Assembly (NCBI GenBank): GCA_035610835.1
Contig: CM069452.1
Location: 62,954,368 to 63,018,367 of the forward strand
Reading direction: 5' to 3'
Length of the DNA stretch: 64,000 nucleotides
From: Ophiura sarsii
Taxonomy: Eukaryota; Echinodermata; Ophiuroidea; Amphilepidida; Ophiuridae
Shown here: one piece after another, positions 12,248 through 24,400 of the stretch
Position numbering within the stretch: position 1 is the stretch's first letter
Layout: each line of letters starts with the position of its first letter
The notes under the pieces: model-generated
Database searches by the model: none
The model's input: the letters and a program-made list of their open reading frames with translations, nothing else
Told to the model about the DNA's origin: nothing
Position numbers and translations under genes: made by a program

Positions 12248-12503
12248 TTATATATTACACCAACTGGAATTCCTGGTATGGAGTGGTAAGAAATCTTTTG
12301 ATGATGCAAGATGCAACCAAGTTGTTTTAGTTTCAAAATGGGAAATACCGCAATAATACAGACGGTACCATGGATATATTGGAAAAAGTTCACAGGAATG
12401 GACAAAATTGCAAGTCCCATATCACACGAAATGTACAATAACCTTACCTTACCTTGTTTATCTGTGTATGTATGTATAAACATTTCTGAAAAAACATACT
12501 TTA

Positions 12504-12831
12504 GGTCCCAAATACTGGTATGTACCAGTATCGATCAATAATTGAACATAAAAGTTGCCAGTATCGGTCGATACTGGTACGATTTACTCTTCCAGTATTG
12601 GTTGATACTGGAACACACAATTGGGCGATACTGGTACTAAGATAGCAGTGAGATTTGTTCCAGTATTGAACGATACTGGTACATAATTATGTTCCAATAT
12701 CACCAGATACTGGAAATTTTGTTGTTGTTGAGAGTATTGGCCGATACTGGAACTCTGACAATGTACTAGTAACGGACAATACTGGGTGTTCCAGTATTAG
12801 ACGATACTAGAACAGTCCAGAATCTGGGACC
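12504..12831. mobile_element. Short TIR element made of CCAGTATCG/CGATACTGG palindromes
   Basis: 328 bp with TA on both sides (12502-12503 and 12832-12833). Ends GGTCCCAAATACTGG and, inverted, GGTCCCAGATTCTGG. About seven diverged copies of a 20-bp palindrome with arms CCAGTATYG and CGATACTGG fill nearly the whole interior. Confidence 0.75.
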
Positions 12832-12833
12832 TA

Positions 12834-14093
12834 GAGTACACTTTTTCCAACAGTTCTATTGTGCAATAGAGGCACTGCATGTGATATAGTTTACCGTTAT
12901 CATGGCTGATTTAAAAATCCCATTTTATTCATGCAAGTGTACATCATGTTTGAAAATCCGGCGTCATATCAAAGAATAATTTGAATGGACTGAATGGTGC
13001 ATGGTTCCTTTCAGTTAAGCTGATCGCTAAATACGAGCTGGGTATCAGTTAACAAGAATTCTTTTATACAATTTTAAAATATTTGATCACATAATTTGTT
13101 CATCCTTCATAATACAGTGCCCCCTTCATACTACAGTGCCTTCATAATACAGTGATGTTAGCTCTGCTGGTAATAGAAGTGGCTTGGCTAATTTATCGTC
13201 TTAATGTCATTGGTAAAAAAATAAATACTGCTTATAAATCAATGATTTACATGATTTCGCATGGTCACTCTCTTCAATGTACAACACATTTGACACCAGA
13301 GGGCAGCATAATGAGATTTCAGAGTGAGTGTGTCACTATAAAAGCAAGTATGGTGTAGATGCCTCCAAGGGGTAAGCTACCGCCCTCTATAGTTCAATCT
13401 ATGAATAGAGCTACTATGAGTAAATGAGGCACAATGCTGTAGAAGACTGAGGGCACAAATGTGAGCCAAGGTCATAATAACATAATAGGTTAAATTCATA
13501 ACAAGTCTTATTTCTGATCTTTGACCTCTCTTGTATCCAACCAAATACCGAAATTAATGAAGAGTTTAAACTACATTTTGAGGTATTTATTTTTTTATTT
13601 ACTCCATTGATTTTATAACAAGACCAACACTTTTAATATCAATAACTTGACAATTGTATTTGGTGTTTTGAGACAAGGTGATTTTCAATAATCAGTAACA
13701 CTTGTTATGAATACATGTATAACATAGCCTTTGGTACCAAAATGTTCCTTAATTTATACATCATGATACATAACTCAATTTTCATATTTCCCTCATTGCA
13801 CCTCATTGACTCGTGTTGGGTCGCATTTGTGTAAAACTTCACATACCATGCTATCAATTTGCATAAAACAACAAGTTATTTGATTAAACCTGCATAGTAT
13901 CAATTGTACAGGGTGTCCCAAGTTTTGATACCTTTTCCATTTTTACAGATAACCATGATCATCATGAAGTGGTTCTGACATGCAACTACAACCCATGCAT
14001 TCGCATAATACACAAAGCTTTTTTTTTTAACTCATATTATTTGTTTGTGCATTTTCCAACCAAAAATGTCCCATGTATAATAATAATAATGTC
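12834..14093. other. Intergenic, minor repeats
   Basis: Three tandem CTTCATAATACAGTGCC-like units (13107-13155) and a lone CAGGGTGTCCCAAG end at 13910. Confidence 0.5.
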
Positions 14094-14360
14094 TATAGAT
14101 GGGGTGACACCGTGACAGGTGATGTCACACCGGGCAAAATGTGGCTAGTTGCCATTGTTTTTTGCCCAGTGGCTTGCGCGAGCATTTTTTTTTTAAATAT
14201 AGGAACTGTGCTTTTAAAGCTAGCGCCAAAGCATCATAAAGGGCAATACGGCATAATGGTCATATGCTGTTCCCTCAAGCGTGTATCGACAGTCCAGTCC
14301 CTTCGACAGTTGCGTTTGTTGATAAACATTGGATGTAAACAACGGTCACCTCATCTATAC
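14094..14360. mobile_element. TATAGATG TIR element, copy 1
   Basis: Inverted ends TATAGATGGGGTGAC and TATAGATGAGGTGACC with ACACCGGGCAAA nearby. Same family as 35288-35632. Confidence 0.6.
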
Positions 14361-14561
14361 AAATTAACATTTCAAATAGGCAATATGATTTGCACAGAAT
14401 GTTCTCAATTGTGTATATTAGGCAATGGCTCATTTGTAATGTGAGCCTGTGTTATTTGTTCTGGCAGCATTGTCCAAAATAAGATTTCAGTTTTAATATT
14501 GCAGCATTTGGGAATGTCTGAAGCAGAGTGAAACATAACCATTTCAGGAAATAGTGTGCCC

Positions 14562-16538
14562 TTATGCAGGCGTCAATTCACAGCTTGGACCCACCCTCCT
14601 CAAGCGCTCACCTTTCTTCACCTGAGCCAATTATTTATAAGGTCAAGACTTCACTTTCTTCACACAAAATTAAGGTCACACATCACCATTATGCCACTGT
14701 TTTACGTTCAAGCTTCACCATTCAAATTATTTATATAGTTCAAGCTTCACTTTTGATTTTTTTTCCCATAGGTTAAGCTTCACACAAGTTTCATCAAATT
14801 GAAAAATGTGGTACATCACCATAATGCCACTGTTTTTTCGTTCAAGCTTCACCATTAAAATGATTTACATAGGCCCTAGTCGAAGCTTCACTTTTGACTT
14901 GTTTCCATAGGTAAGCTTCACATAAGTTTCACCCAATTGACAAATGTGTTCAAGCTTCCCCGTTTGAGCCAATTGTCAATTTCTGCTGCTTGGTTGTTGC
15001 AATCAGTATTTGTATGAAAAAGAAATGTCATTTTTTGATGTTTCAGCTTATGTTACAGCTTTGCCTCAGATTACCTTTAACCTTGATATATGACCGTTGA
15101 CCTCGTTGACACATGAATGGTCCTATGTTGCATGTATGTAAGTTTGGTTTGCAATTGGTGTTGTTGGCCCGTTCCTAGCCTTGCGTTTGGGCCAAGGACT
15201 CCTCGTTATTTTGCTAAATAAATGCAGATCTGGGAAACCAGCGTAACCTTATGGATGAGCCTTTCTCCTCCCTAACCATCTGAACCTGGAGGGGTCTGTG
15301 AACCCCATTGACAGTCAATCAACTCTTGAATACCATGTGCTGAGGCTAAGGGAACTTTGCCATCTAGACAACAACACAGGCCAAAGGTTGATGACCTCCA
15401 GGCAGAGGTGGGTGTGCAAGCACAGAACTTAGACTCTCAATCTAATTTTTTTTTTAAATAAAAAAATAAAAATTGTTTAAGCTATTTTGTAAAAGTGAGT
15501 TGTTGTTTTTTAATTTAAAAAGGGTTTTTTTAAAGTTTTTTTGAGGGTTTTTTCATTTATTTTTTTGTTAAAGTTTTTTGTTAAAAAAGATTTTTTAAAG
15601 TGATTTTTTAAAAGTGTTTTTTTTACAAATATTTTTAAGAGTGTTTTTTTCTTCTTCTTTTTTTGTAAAAAGTTTTTTAAAAATAAATAAATTTTAAAGT
15701 GTTTTTTTAAAAGTTTTTTTGTTTAAGTTTTTTTTAAAAGTTTTTTTAAGAGTGTTTTATTTAATTTATTTATTTATCTATTCATTTAGTTAGTTATTTA
15801 TTTATTTATTTATTTATAAGAAACACGATGGACCATTTCATCTACTTGGGGAATTCAAAATCTAGTCAAATGAGGTGCTACTTTCATATAGGGATTTTAT
15901 ACCCTTTCATATAGGGATTTTATACCATCATGACTGAGGTCAAGGGTCAAACATGTGATACGATTTTGGGGTTGCCCGATTTTGGTTTTGTAAACATGTT
16001 TCATTTTCATGAACATTTGCAGTGACTTTGAATCACTTTGATGAATAATATTACCTATACTTTAACATAATTTTTAAAACTAAAGAGAAATTATGAATGA
16101 GCAATAAGTTGTGTATCATATGCTAATGTTTGAAGGAAATTGGTGATGCAGAATGATGAAAAATGTGATATTTTGGAAATTTAGATCAAGTTGAAAACGG
16201 ACTTTGACTAGTATTTGGGTCCGAATTTTGATACCTATCGCGGAAATCGCCGATTTCTGTTTTGATTTTGAACTTGAAAGACAGAAATTCGATACTACTT
16301 CGACTTGGCATACTATATTATTCGATGTGACTTCACCCAAATACACAAACTATGTGTTCAAGCTTCACTTGATCATCAAAATTGTAGGTAAAGCTTTCAC
16401 AAAATAAAAATAAAAATACGTCAGGCCATCACCTCAGGAACAAATTTATGACCCCACACTTCGGTGTCGATTCGACGTCGATGTAGCGACGAGGCTTGAG
16501 GAGGGTAGGTTCAAGCTCCGAATTGACGCCCGCATTAG
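14562..16538. mobile_element. TIR element with TTCAAGCTTCAC motifs
   Basis: The outer ends GCAGGCGTCAATTC and, inverted, GCGGGCGTCAATTC are each followed by AGCTTGRACCYACCCTCC and TCAAGC, about 45 bp of inverted repeat. TTCAAGCTTCAC and variants recur about nine times (14708-14960 and 16357). The middle is a 400-bp AT simple-sequence block (15440-15830). The target duplication was not resolved. Confidence 0.65.
15440..15830. repeat. AT-rich low-complexity tract
   Basis: Runs of T(6-9) and A(4-6) alternating with AAAGTG/AGTGTT, ending in TTTA repeats. No coding content. Confidence 0.85.
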
Positions 16539-16599
16539 GTCCCAGCCTTGCATCACATCTATGACATAATCTGATACTAATATACTTTAGTTATACTAG

Positions 16600-16780
16600 A
16601 GCTGATATGTGGGTACGAAACCGCTGCCCGGGCAAGCGATGGCAGGTTAGCTGGGTGGTTAGGGACACGGCGTGGGTATCGGATGGTTTTGCGGCAATTT
16701 GTTGGGTACAAAATTCATACTTTGTCCCCCTTCCCCAGTTTCCACACAAAAACATAGCCTGGCTGGTTAGTGTTAATGCA
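16600..16780 (+). mobile_element. Family A SINE-like element, degenerate
   Basis: It ends with CACAAAAACATAGCC.GG..GGTTAG, as in the other family A copies, after a CCCCCTTCCCC stretch, and begins with a weak A-box-like GGTTAGCTGGGTGGTTAGGG. No clear box B remains. Confidence 0.45.
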
Positions 16781-17377
16781 TGTCTGGGATCCGAAGTACA
16801 CATTAACCAAATACTGTATTTTATTCTTCATAAATTCTAGACTTGTAAAGCATGAAGAAAAAAAATGCAATCGGTTAGATATGAGGCTATTTTGAGGTAC
16901 ATTTAATATTCTCAGAGTCGAGCAGGCTGGGATGAGGCCAACATTTACAGGCAATATCACGAAGCATAATAAGTGCTGAAGAAATGATTGCATGCTTGTG
17001 TAAAATGAAAGACAATTAGCAATATGCAGCAATTTGGTGTTTTTTTTGTCTCAACCTCAACAAGTCTCCCAACGAACTTCCAACACGGAGGGAATACTAC
17101 CGGCCAGGACTACAATGTTTGGAAAATATTGTTTGAACCCTTTGCAAGTCTAATATGGAGTGTTCCCCCTTTTCTCTGATCAATGTTGAATCCCACAATT
17201 TGTCTACCATCAGTACATTGCCACGCCACATTGAACGGTGGGAAAGGGGGAAGGGTATGAGGAAGGGGAAACCATAAACAAGGTTCTATTTTCATGTGGC
17301 CCAAATACTATGCATGTTTTGATACAAACAAAACAACATGTCAATGTATTCAAACACACTTTTCTAAGATTGTAGGA
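16781..17377. other. Intergenic, nothing recognised
   Basis: The region between the degenerate family A copy and the first family B copy. No coding evidence. Confidence 0.5.
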
Positions 17378-17668
17378 ATAACCCTAACTCTAGATCACCA
17401 CACGGCAACAGATTTCTTTTCCGACCCCCAAAATTCACCAGAAAGGTCACCCGACCCCCCCCCCCCCCCCCCCGGATTTGAACCACGGACCTCCAGCACC
17501 AGGGCCCAGATCCTAGCCACTACACCACGGCTGCCAGTCAACACTCGGCGAGTATATTCGCCTTGTTATAAAGCCTGGGTCCTTTTTGTAGCCCAAAAAC
17601 CTGCACGCCGGGTTATAAAAACATTTTCTCCGCACAGTTGCCATGTGGTGTAGTAGAGTTAGGGTTAT
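17378..17668 (-). mobile_element. Family B tRNA-headed element, copy 1
   Basis: About 291 bp with imperfect inverted ends: ATAACCCTAACTCTAGATCA and, inverted, ATAACCCTAACTCTACTACA. On the minus strand the tRNA-like head has box A TGGTGTAGTGGCTAGG and box B GGTTCAAATCC (17475-17530). A poly-C tract lies next to box B. Located just downstream of the SLC27A stop. Confidence 0.75.
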
Positions 17669-17722
17669 CTATGATGAAAATTACACAATTTTGGAATGAA
17701 AATTTAAAAAAAAAATTGCTGT

Positions 17723-18008
17723 ATAACCCAACTCTAGATCACCACACAGCAACAGATTTTTTTTCTGACCAAAATTCACCAGAAAGGTCACCCCGACCCC
17801 CCCCCCCCCCCCCGGGATTTGAACCACGGACCTCCAGTACCAGGGCCCAGATCCTAGCCACTACACCACAGCTGCCAGTCGACACTCGGCGAGTATATTC
17901 GCCTCGTTATATAGCCTGGGTCCGTTTTGTAGCCAAAAAACCTGCACGCCGGGTTATAAAAACATTTTCTCCGCACAGTTGCCGAGTGGTGTAGTAGAGT
18001 TAGGGTTA
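17723..18008 (-). mobile_element. Family B tRNA-headed element, copy 2
   Basis: A second, same-orientation copy of about 286 bp, 54 bp away, with the same inverted ends, tRNA-like boxes and poly-C tract. It is followed by degenerate telomere-like GGGTTAGGATTAGGG text up to 18050. Confidence 0.75.
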
Positions 18009-18155
18009 AGGTTTAGAGTAAGGCTTGGGTTAGGATTAGGGTATGGGTTGAGAATTATGAATTCAAGATCAACTATACTAAAGCGAATCTACAGCAAATC
18101 TACAGCAAACCTCGCCCAATCTTATCAACAAACCTTGCCCATATTACCACCCTAT

Positions 18156-18466
18156 CTACAGCCTATACTTCCCGTCTAAGATATCTTGATATACAGCAGT
18201 GTCCACAGGACTAAATGTCTTCTTTGAGGCATCCGTGACATACAGCGCATCAGCAATGTCATTGGGGTTAAAGCCTTCTTTCACCAAATCACCCTTCAAT
18301 TGTTTGAACGTGCTGGTCACTGCCATGCTCTCTCTGATACGTATAAACTTTGGACAAGCGTACACGGCTAGATAACTGGTAACGTGGGTGTAAAACTTGT
18401 GCCAGTCCATTTCTTTGTGGTCGCAAGTCAACACCATCGCTGCCATTCCGCACCTGCCTTCACATC
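18156..18466 (-). CDS. SLC27A2: SLC27A coding exon 11 (C-terminus and stop)
   Basis: 311 nt, phase 1 in, ending with TAG at 18158-18156 after GKYRL. It carries the family C-terminus: [26 protein letters not shown] and [19 protein letters not shown] saw no AATAAA in the roughly 150 nt downstream, which run straight into SINE-like repeats at 17378-18008. Confidence 0.92.
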
Positions 18467-21400
18467 CTGAATGATTCAATGAAAATAAGACATAATTGAT
18501 TGAATTAAACCACAAATTATAGGCACATGGTCATTCAAAAAGACACACTAGCAATTGAAGACAGCGTTAAGATTTTTAAAAATAACATCTTGCTACCAAA
18601 TGGTAGCTATTCTATTGTTAGACATTTATGTATTAGATAAAGGACGAGTAGTAGACCACACCCTCAATATAATGGGAGCTCGGCTAGCCTCTTGTGCAGT
18701 CGAGGTGTGCCGGCGCCCTTTATCATTGTGGATTGTCTACTATGAGTTCTTTATCTTTCATACGCATTGATACACCATATACAATGGTAAATTTATATAA
18801 AGATAATAGTTTTAAATATTGGTATGTATTCATCTTTTTAACAATTGTGCAGATGATCTATATTAGGGGATCTGTAATAAAAGGCCTAATTTTGATATCA
18901 CAGAACTAGGCAAGAGTCTCAGTAATTGGACAGGGTGCTCAGTACCCATTATGCGATATATACAATCTCCTTAGACAAAGCTAACAAACCATGACTATGA
19001 CTATAATTTATGTGTTACAAACACTGATTTAATAGTTGATATAACAGAATTAACATAATCTTTAGTCCTATTGAACTGGCATTTCGGAATCAGTGTATCA
19101 GTTAAGATTCATGTTCCACCAGGTTAACATCACATTGGTTATGTCTCGAGCTCCCTACCAACGAGAGTGTCTGTATTACCTAGATCAAACAAGATATGGA
19201 CGAAACAGCTGAAGTTCCATGATAAATGTCACCTTTAAAGAATGGAAGATATTTGAAGAAATGGTTTTCAACCTGTTTCAAAGAATGGCAGTGTCTCAGA
19301 AGGTTATTTATATTTTGAACTGTTTGTTTTGGGGACAATTCGTAGCATGCTGGACTATACAGGGTGAGTCAAAAAGAAGTTTACCCGGATTGGTGATGTT
19401 TTAAAGAACAAACAAATGACACTCGAGAGTTCAGTAAAGCATATATTTAACAAGCATTCTCTCCTGCTTGTTAGGAAAAATGAATGACACAAATTGATCA
19501 TTGCTAATCGAGTTATGCCTATTTTAATAAAGGTACTCATTTGCAAGCTGTCCACGGAATACTTGACAAAACAAATGTAAAGTATTAAGAGAATAGGTTC
19601 ATCAGGAATCCAAGGAAACATAATTAGAAGATTCATAAGATAATTCCAAAATTGAACTTACTGTTCCAGACAGTTTCGACGTCCGATCGGATGTCTTTCT
19701 CAATGGTGTATGACTGTTGATCCAGTGTTACCAGAAGTAGTTGATTTTCTGATGATGTCACAAGATGGACAAAAGGACAAAATAGTCACCGAACCCGAGG
19801 ACAAAATCGCGGAGGAACAGATTATTAAGTCAGCACTTCAACAATGTGGATACCCTCAATGGTCGATTGATAAAGTCAACAAAGCGCGACAGCAACCGAA
19901 GAAACAGAACAATAAAAATGCAAAAAGTGAGAGAAAAACTCTAACAAACGTCACTCTACCATATATTGCAGGAGTCACAGAAAAGATCCAACGAATCTTC
20001 AGAACTCACAACATTAGGTTCGGCGGTCAAACCCCACACGAGTCTCCGCAATATGCTAGTACATGTGAAAGACAAACAGGACAATGACGATAAAGCAGGC
20101 GTGGTCTATGAGATCCCTTGTCAAAATTGTGATAAAACCTACATAGGCGAAACAGGTCGCCGTTTCGGTACACGAAAAAAGGAACACAAAACAGAAACTG
20201 ACAAAATGACATGCCGCAAATTTACACGCACGGCAAGGAAAGACTCACAAAATACGGAGATGAAGTCTTCGATCGCAGATCACGCTGCTATGGAAAACCA
20301 CCTAATAAAATGGGACGACATAAACATTCTCGCGAGAGACAACACTAGAAACACCAGATGGATTAGAGAATCCATTTGGATCCATCGCAAATCCCATCTA
20401 GACATGAAACAGCACCTCATGAACAGCGACGAGGGGGCCTACCAACTTAGTCACCTGTATGATCAATTGATCCAGAAAACGTCATCTAACACATCTCGTG
20501 ACGTCATCAGAAAATCAACTACTTCTGGTAACACTGGATCAACAGTCATACACCATTGAGAAAGACATCCGATCGGACGTCGAAACTGTCTGGAACAGTA
20601 AGTTCAATTTTGGAATTATCTTATGAATCTTCTAATTAAATGTAAAGTAAGCATTTTAGCTGTGTACTTGCCTACAAACATGAGCGCTTTCAGTAAAACA
20701 GGCATAACTTCTCTTAGGAATGATCAATTTGCTTCATTGATTTTCTCTAATAAGCAGCAGAGTATATTTGGTAAATAAATGCTTTACTGAATTTTTAAGT
20801 GTCATTTATTTGTTTTGAAAAACATCACCAATCTCAGTCAATAGGGAAGTACGCAGCTAAAATGCATACTTTACATTTGTTTGGTCAAGTATTCCGTGGA
20901 CAGCTTGCAAAATGAGTACCTTAATTAAAATAGACATAACTCCTCTTAGCAATGCTCAATTTGTGTCATTCTTTTTTCCTAATAAGCAGGAGAGAATGCT
21001 TGTTAAATATATGCTTTACTGAACTCTCGAGTGTCATTTGTTTGTTTTTTAAAACATCACCAATCCGGGTAAACTTCTTTTTGACTCACCCTGTACAAGA
21101 AATCTTCTTAGGTATATGTGACGTGTTCTACCGAAACCAGTCACACTTGGGCAAGATATCAAAATTGAGTTAGTAATTGATTATTAAAGTAGAGATCTTA
21201 TGCTTTACAATGGTACCTCTCTTTTTTTAATCAGACTTCCCAAAGCAGAGTTACATAATTTTCAAGTTCGTCTTTAATAGTCTTTATGAAATCTCCAAAC
21301 TGAGATATAGCCCTTTAAAGTTACTTTGAACCATGGTTTTACATGTTCATATTGCCCTTTAAATCACTGAAACATATATTTAGGATGATATTTTGATCAG

Positions 21401-24400
21401 AATCTTTCACAATAATGTAATAAACACTCTGAAGATTAATTATTTACCCGAAACTCAAATTCCCAAAATATCACCCCCAATTATGTTTTGGGCTATTTCT
21501 CAGTTTGGAGCTCTGCCCAATTCCGTCTGGTTTCGGTAGAACACGTCACATATGTTTCCATACTAACCTGGCACCTCAACACCATATACATTGGATTCCT
21601 GTATCCCTGGATACTCATCCACAACGCAGGCTACTTCTGTAGTGGATACATTTTCACCTTTCCATCTGCAAACATAAGGATAAACATAAGGGTTTTCAGT
21701 AGACATTTTTGGCAGAATTTGCTAAAAGTAGCCCTCATAGCCAAAAAAGCATTTAAGGGGGGACTTAAGGAAGTTTTTTTGGAATTTTGTGAGTGCTGTA
21801 ACTATTGAACTATTAATCAAATGTATATAAAAGTATACATTTTTGGAAGGGATTTTGGTCAGAGAATCCATTTTTGGCATCAATTTTGACCAAAAATGTT
21901 GATTTTTGAGAAAATCACAAAAACATCGCCAAAAAAGTGATTTTTTCATTTTTTTCACTTTTTTGGCGCTTTTTTTGTCAAAATTTCAAAAAATATTAGA
22001 TTAGGTATTAAAAAAAAAAATTCGTCCCTAAGTTAGTGTCATTACATCATAATCTAGCAATTTGGAATTTTTTTACTCAAAATTATTTTTGTTAGCCTTG
22101 TTCAATTTTTTTGGGTCAAAAAAGTGATTTTTTTGTGATTTTCTCAAAAATCAACATTTTTGGTCAAAATTGATGCCAAAAATGGATTCTCTGACCAAAA
22201 TCCCATCCAAATATGTATACTTTTATATGCATTTGATTAATAGTTCAATAGTTACAGCACTCACAAAATTCCAAAAAAACTTCCTTAAGTCCCCCCTTAA
22301 AACCCTGCCATTGATGCTTCATACAATGACTGGCTTATAGCAGTTACTGATTGAGGTTCTTCCTGAATATCCTGCAGCAAGTGGCACAACTAATATAACT
22401 TCGATCCAGTCCTAAGACACTGCATTTTAAACATAACATCTATAATCTAATCTATTATGGTTAAAATAAAATTTGATCCAAAGCTTAATGATTCAGTGAG
22501 AAGCCCTATGAGCACTACAGTGTGGCATGCTTGACTGCACAAGAAGTCTTCTTTGACCCTCAATCAAATATTCTTAAACAGCTAAGAAAGTTTAAGCAAT
22601 CTCATTGGTTCTCAGAGAAATCGGCGACATTTAGATGAGACAAACTTAACTCGGGGAGGTACAGTGGTGCCTACGTTTTAACTGTGCGCCCGACCTTCAC
22701 AATGCATGGTTTGCTCCATAACGCGGACTTCTGAAGTGCGTCTTTGGCGCCTTTTCTGCGTTTATGCCGACGCCGCGACGCTTACGCATGGTGTACTCAT
22801 CGCATGTGATTGGATGGAATGTTTGTGGGTTATTCGATCCTAGCAGGGGTAAAAGTTGTCAAATGTGGACAATAAAATGTACTTATTTCTTTGATAAATG
22901 TCTTTAGTATGATTGTTTAAGAATGAGAATAAAGGTATTGTTTTTAGACGTACCCGTGTTATATTGTCTGACATAAATGCGTTCGGTAGTATTATTTTTT
23001 GCAAAATAATACACCGAACGCATTTATGTCAGACAATATAACACGGGTACGGTCTAAAAACAATACCTTTATTCTCTAAAAATCACTCAATCTATATTTG
23101 TCAGTGTTCTGTCAAAACCTTGTATTTCCATCCGGCCCTTAACCTTTGGACAGTCTGCGCTAGTCATGTTCAAGGTTAAAAAACACACCTATCAAAACTT
23201 CGTAAGTGCTTTTGACCCTGAACATGTATAAAGCAACCCTTCCTATGCATAACCATCAGGCAATTTTACTTGATACATGCTGAAGGGCCAGAAAAACATA
23301 CAAGGTTTTGACAGAACAACAACAAATTTACAATTACTATCAATAATACAAGAACCAATAACAGTGATATGAGGAGGCAAGCAAAAGGCTATTTAGCCCT
23401 GAAGAGTGCCTTCTTACAATAAAACTAAAACCAACCATTAGAAACAAGATAACTATTTCGTTGCACACAAGAAACAAAACCAGACAGGTCAGTGGTTTTT
23501 GTTGTTGGTTTTTTTGTTTTTGTTTTTTTAATGTTTTTTTTTTTTTTTGGGGGGGGGGGGGGGGGGTGGGGAGGGGCAGTACATTATTAGACTAGGATTA
23601 GACAATATCATCTGCTTCACTCACCTGAAAGTATCTCCAAGCCTGTCTTTGAAGTAGATGTAGAAATCCTCATCTATCTCTAACAAATCACCGGTGTTGA
23701 AGTACACGTCGCCATGACGGCGTACATTACAGATCACTTTCTTGTCGTTGACCTTCTTGCTGGCGACGTACCCATCCATAGGCGCTATTTTGTCTACTCG
23801 TATGGCCAACAAACCGGCAACACCTATTATAAAGTTAATGTAAATTAATAGAAGTTCTACCTGCTGTATAATAAGTGTGCAATATATTTGCCAGTTGAAT
23901 GAAGTTTTATATCTTGGCTATTGCATAGAGTTTTGTTAACATCTCATATAGCACTCAGTATAGTAGTGATGATAAAACCATGTTACTTGTGTTGAGTCAA
24001 CTTAAGTTTTGCTGAAGTCAAACTAATTCAATCAAAAGGCGACCAAAAAAACCTACCCTCTTGTACAGGCAAACGGACCTCTCAGGTAGGATCGGTAGGT
24101 CTGGCGGGTTTTTAATTTCAGGATGTACTGTTAACATTTACATGTTGTGATTATTTGATAATGTGCAATTTTTAGGTCTTTATGGGGGGGGGGGGGGGGG
24201 GGGGGGGGCTAATAGTACTTTTCATGTGCAATGTTGTTTGGTAGGTGGGCTTGTGAGTTTGTGTATGAGTGCATGCTTAGTGGATACATGTGTTGTCGAG
24301 TGTGGTATAGGGGGTTTATGTGTGGAGGGGTGAGTGTACACTTGTGGTGTGAGGATGTTTGTTTCATTTGCTTGTAAATGTGTGTGTTTGGATTCTTAAA

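Larger units (their letters stand above)
19360..21093. mobile_element. Long-TIR CAGGGTG element with a Penelope-like insert
   Basis: The ends are CAGGGTGAGTCAAAAAGAAG and its inverse, each flanked by TA (19358-19359 and 21094-21095), as expected of Tc1/mariner-type insertion. The inverted arms run about 230 bp (19360-19600 against 20865-21093). A diverged third copy of the right arm lies at 20641-20865. The middle holds a Penelope-like coding fragment between its own inverted repeats. It sits in SLC27A intron 10. Confidence 0.8.
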
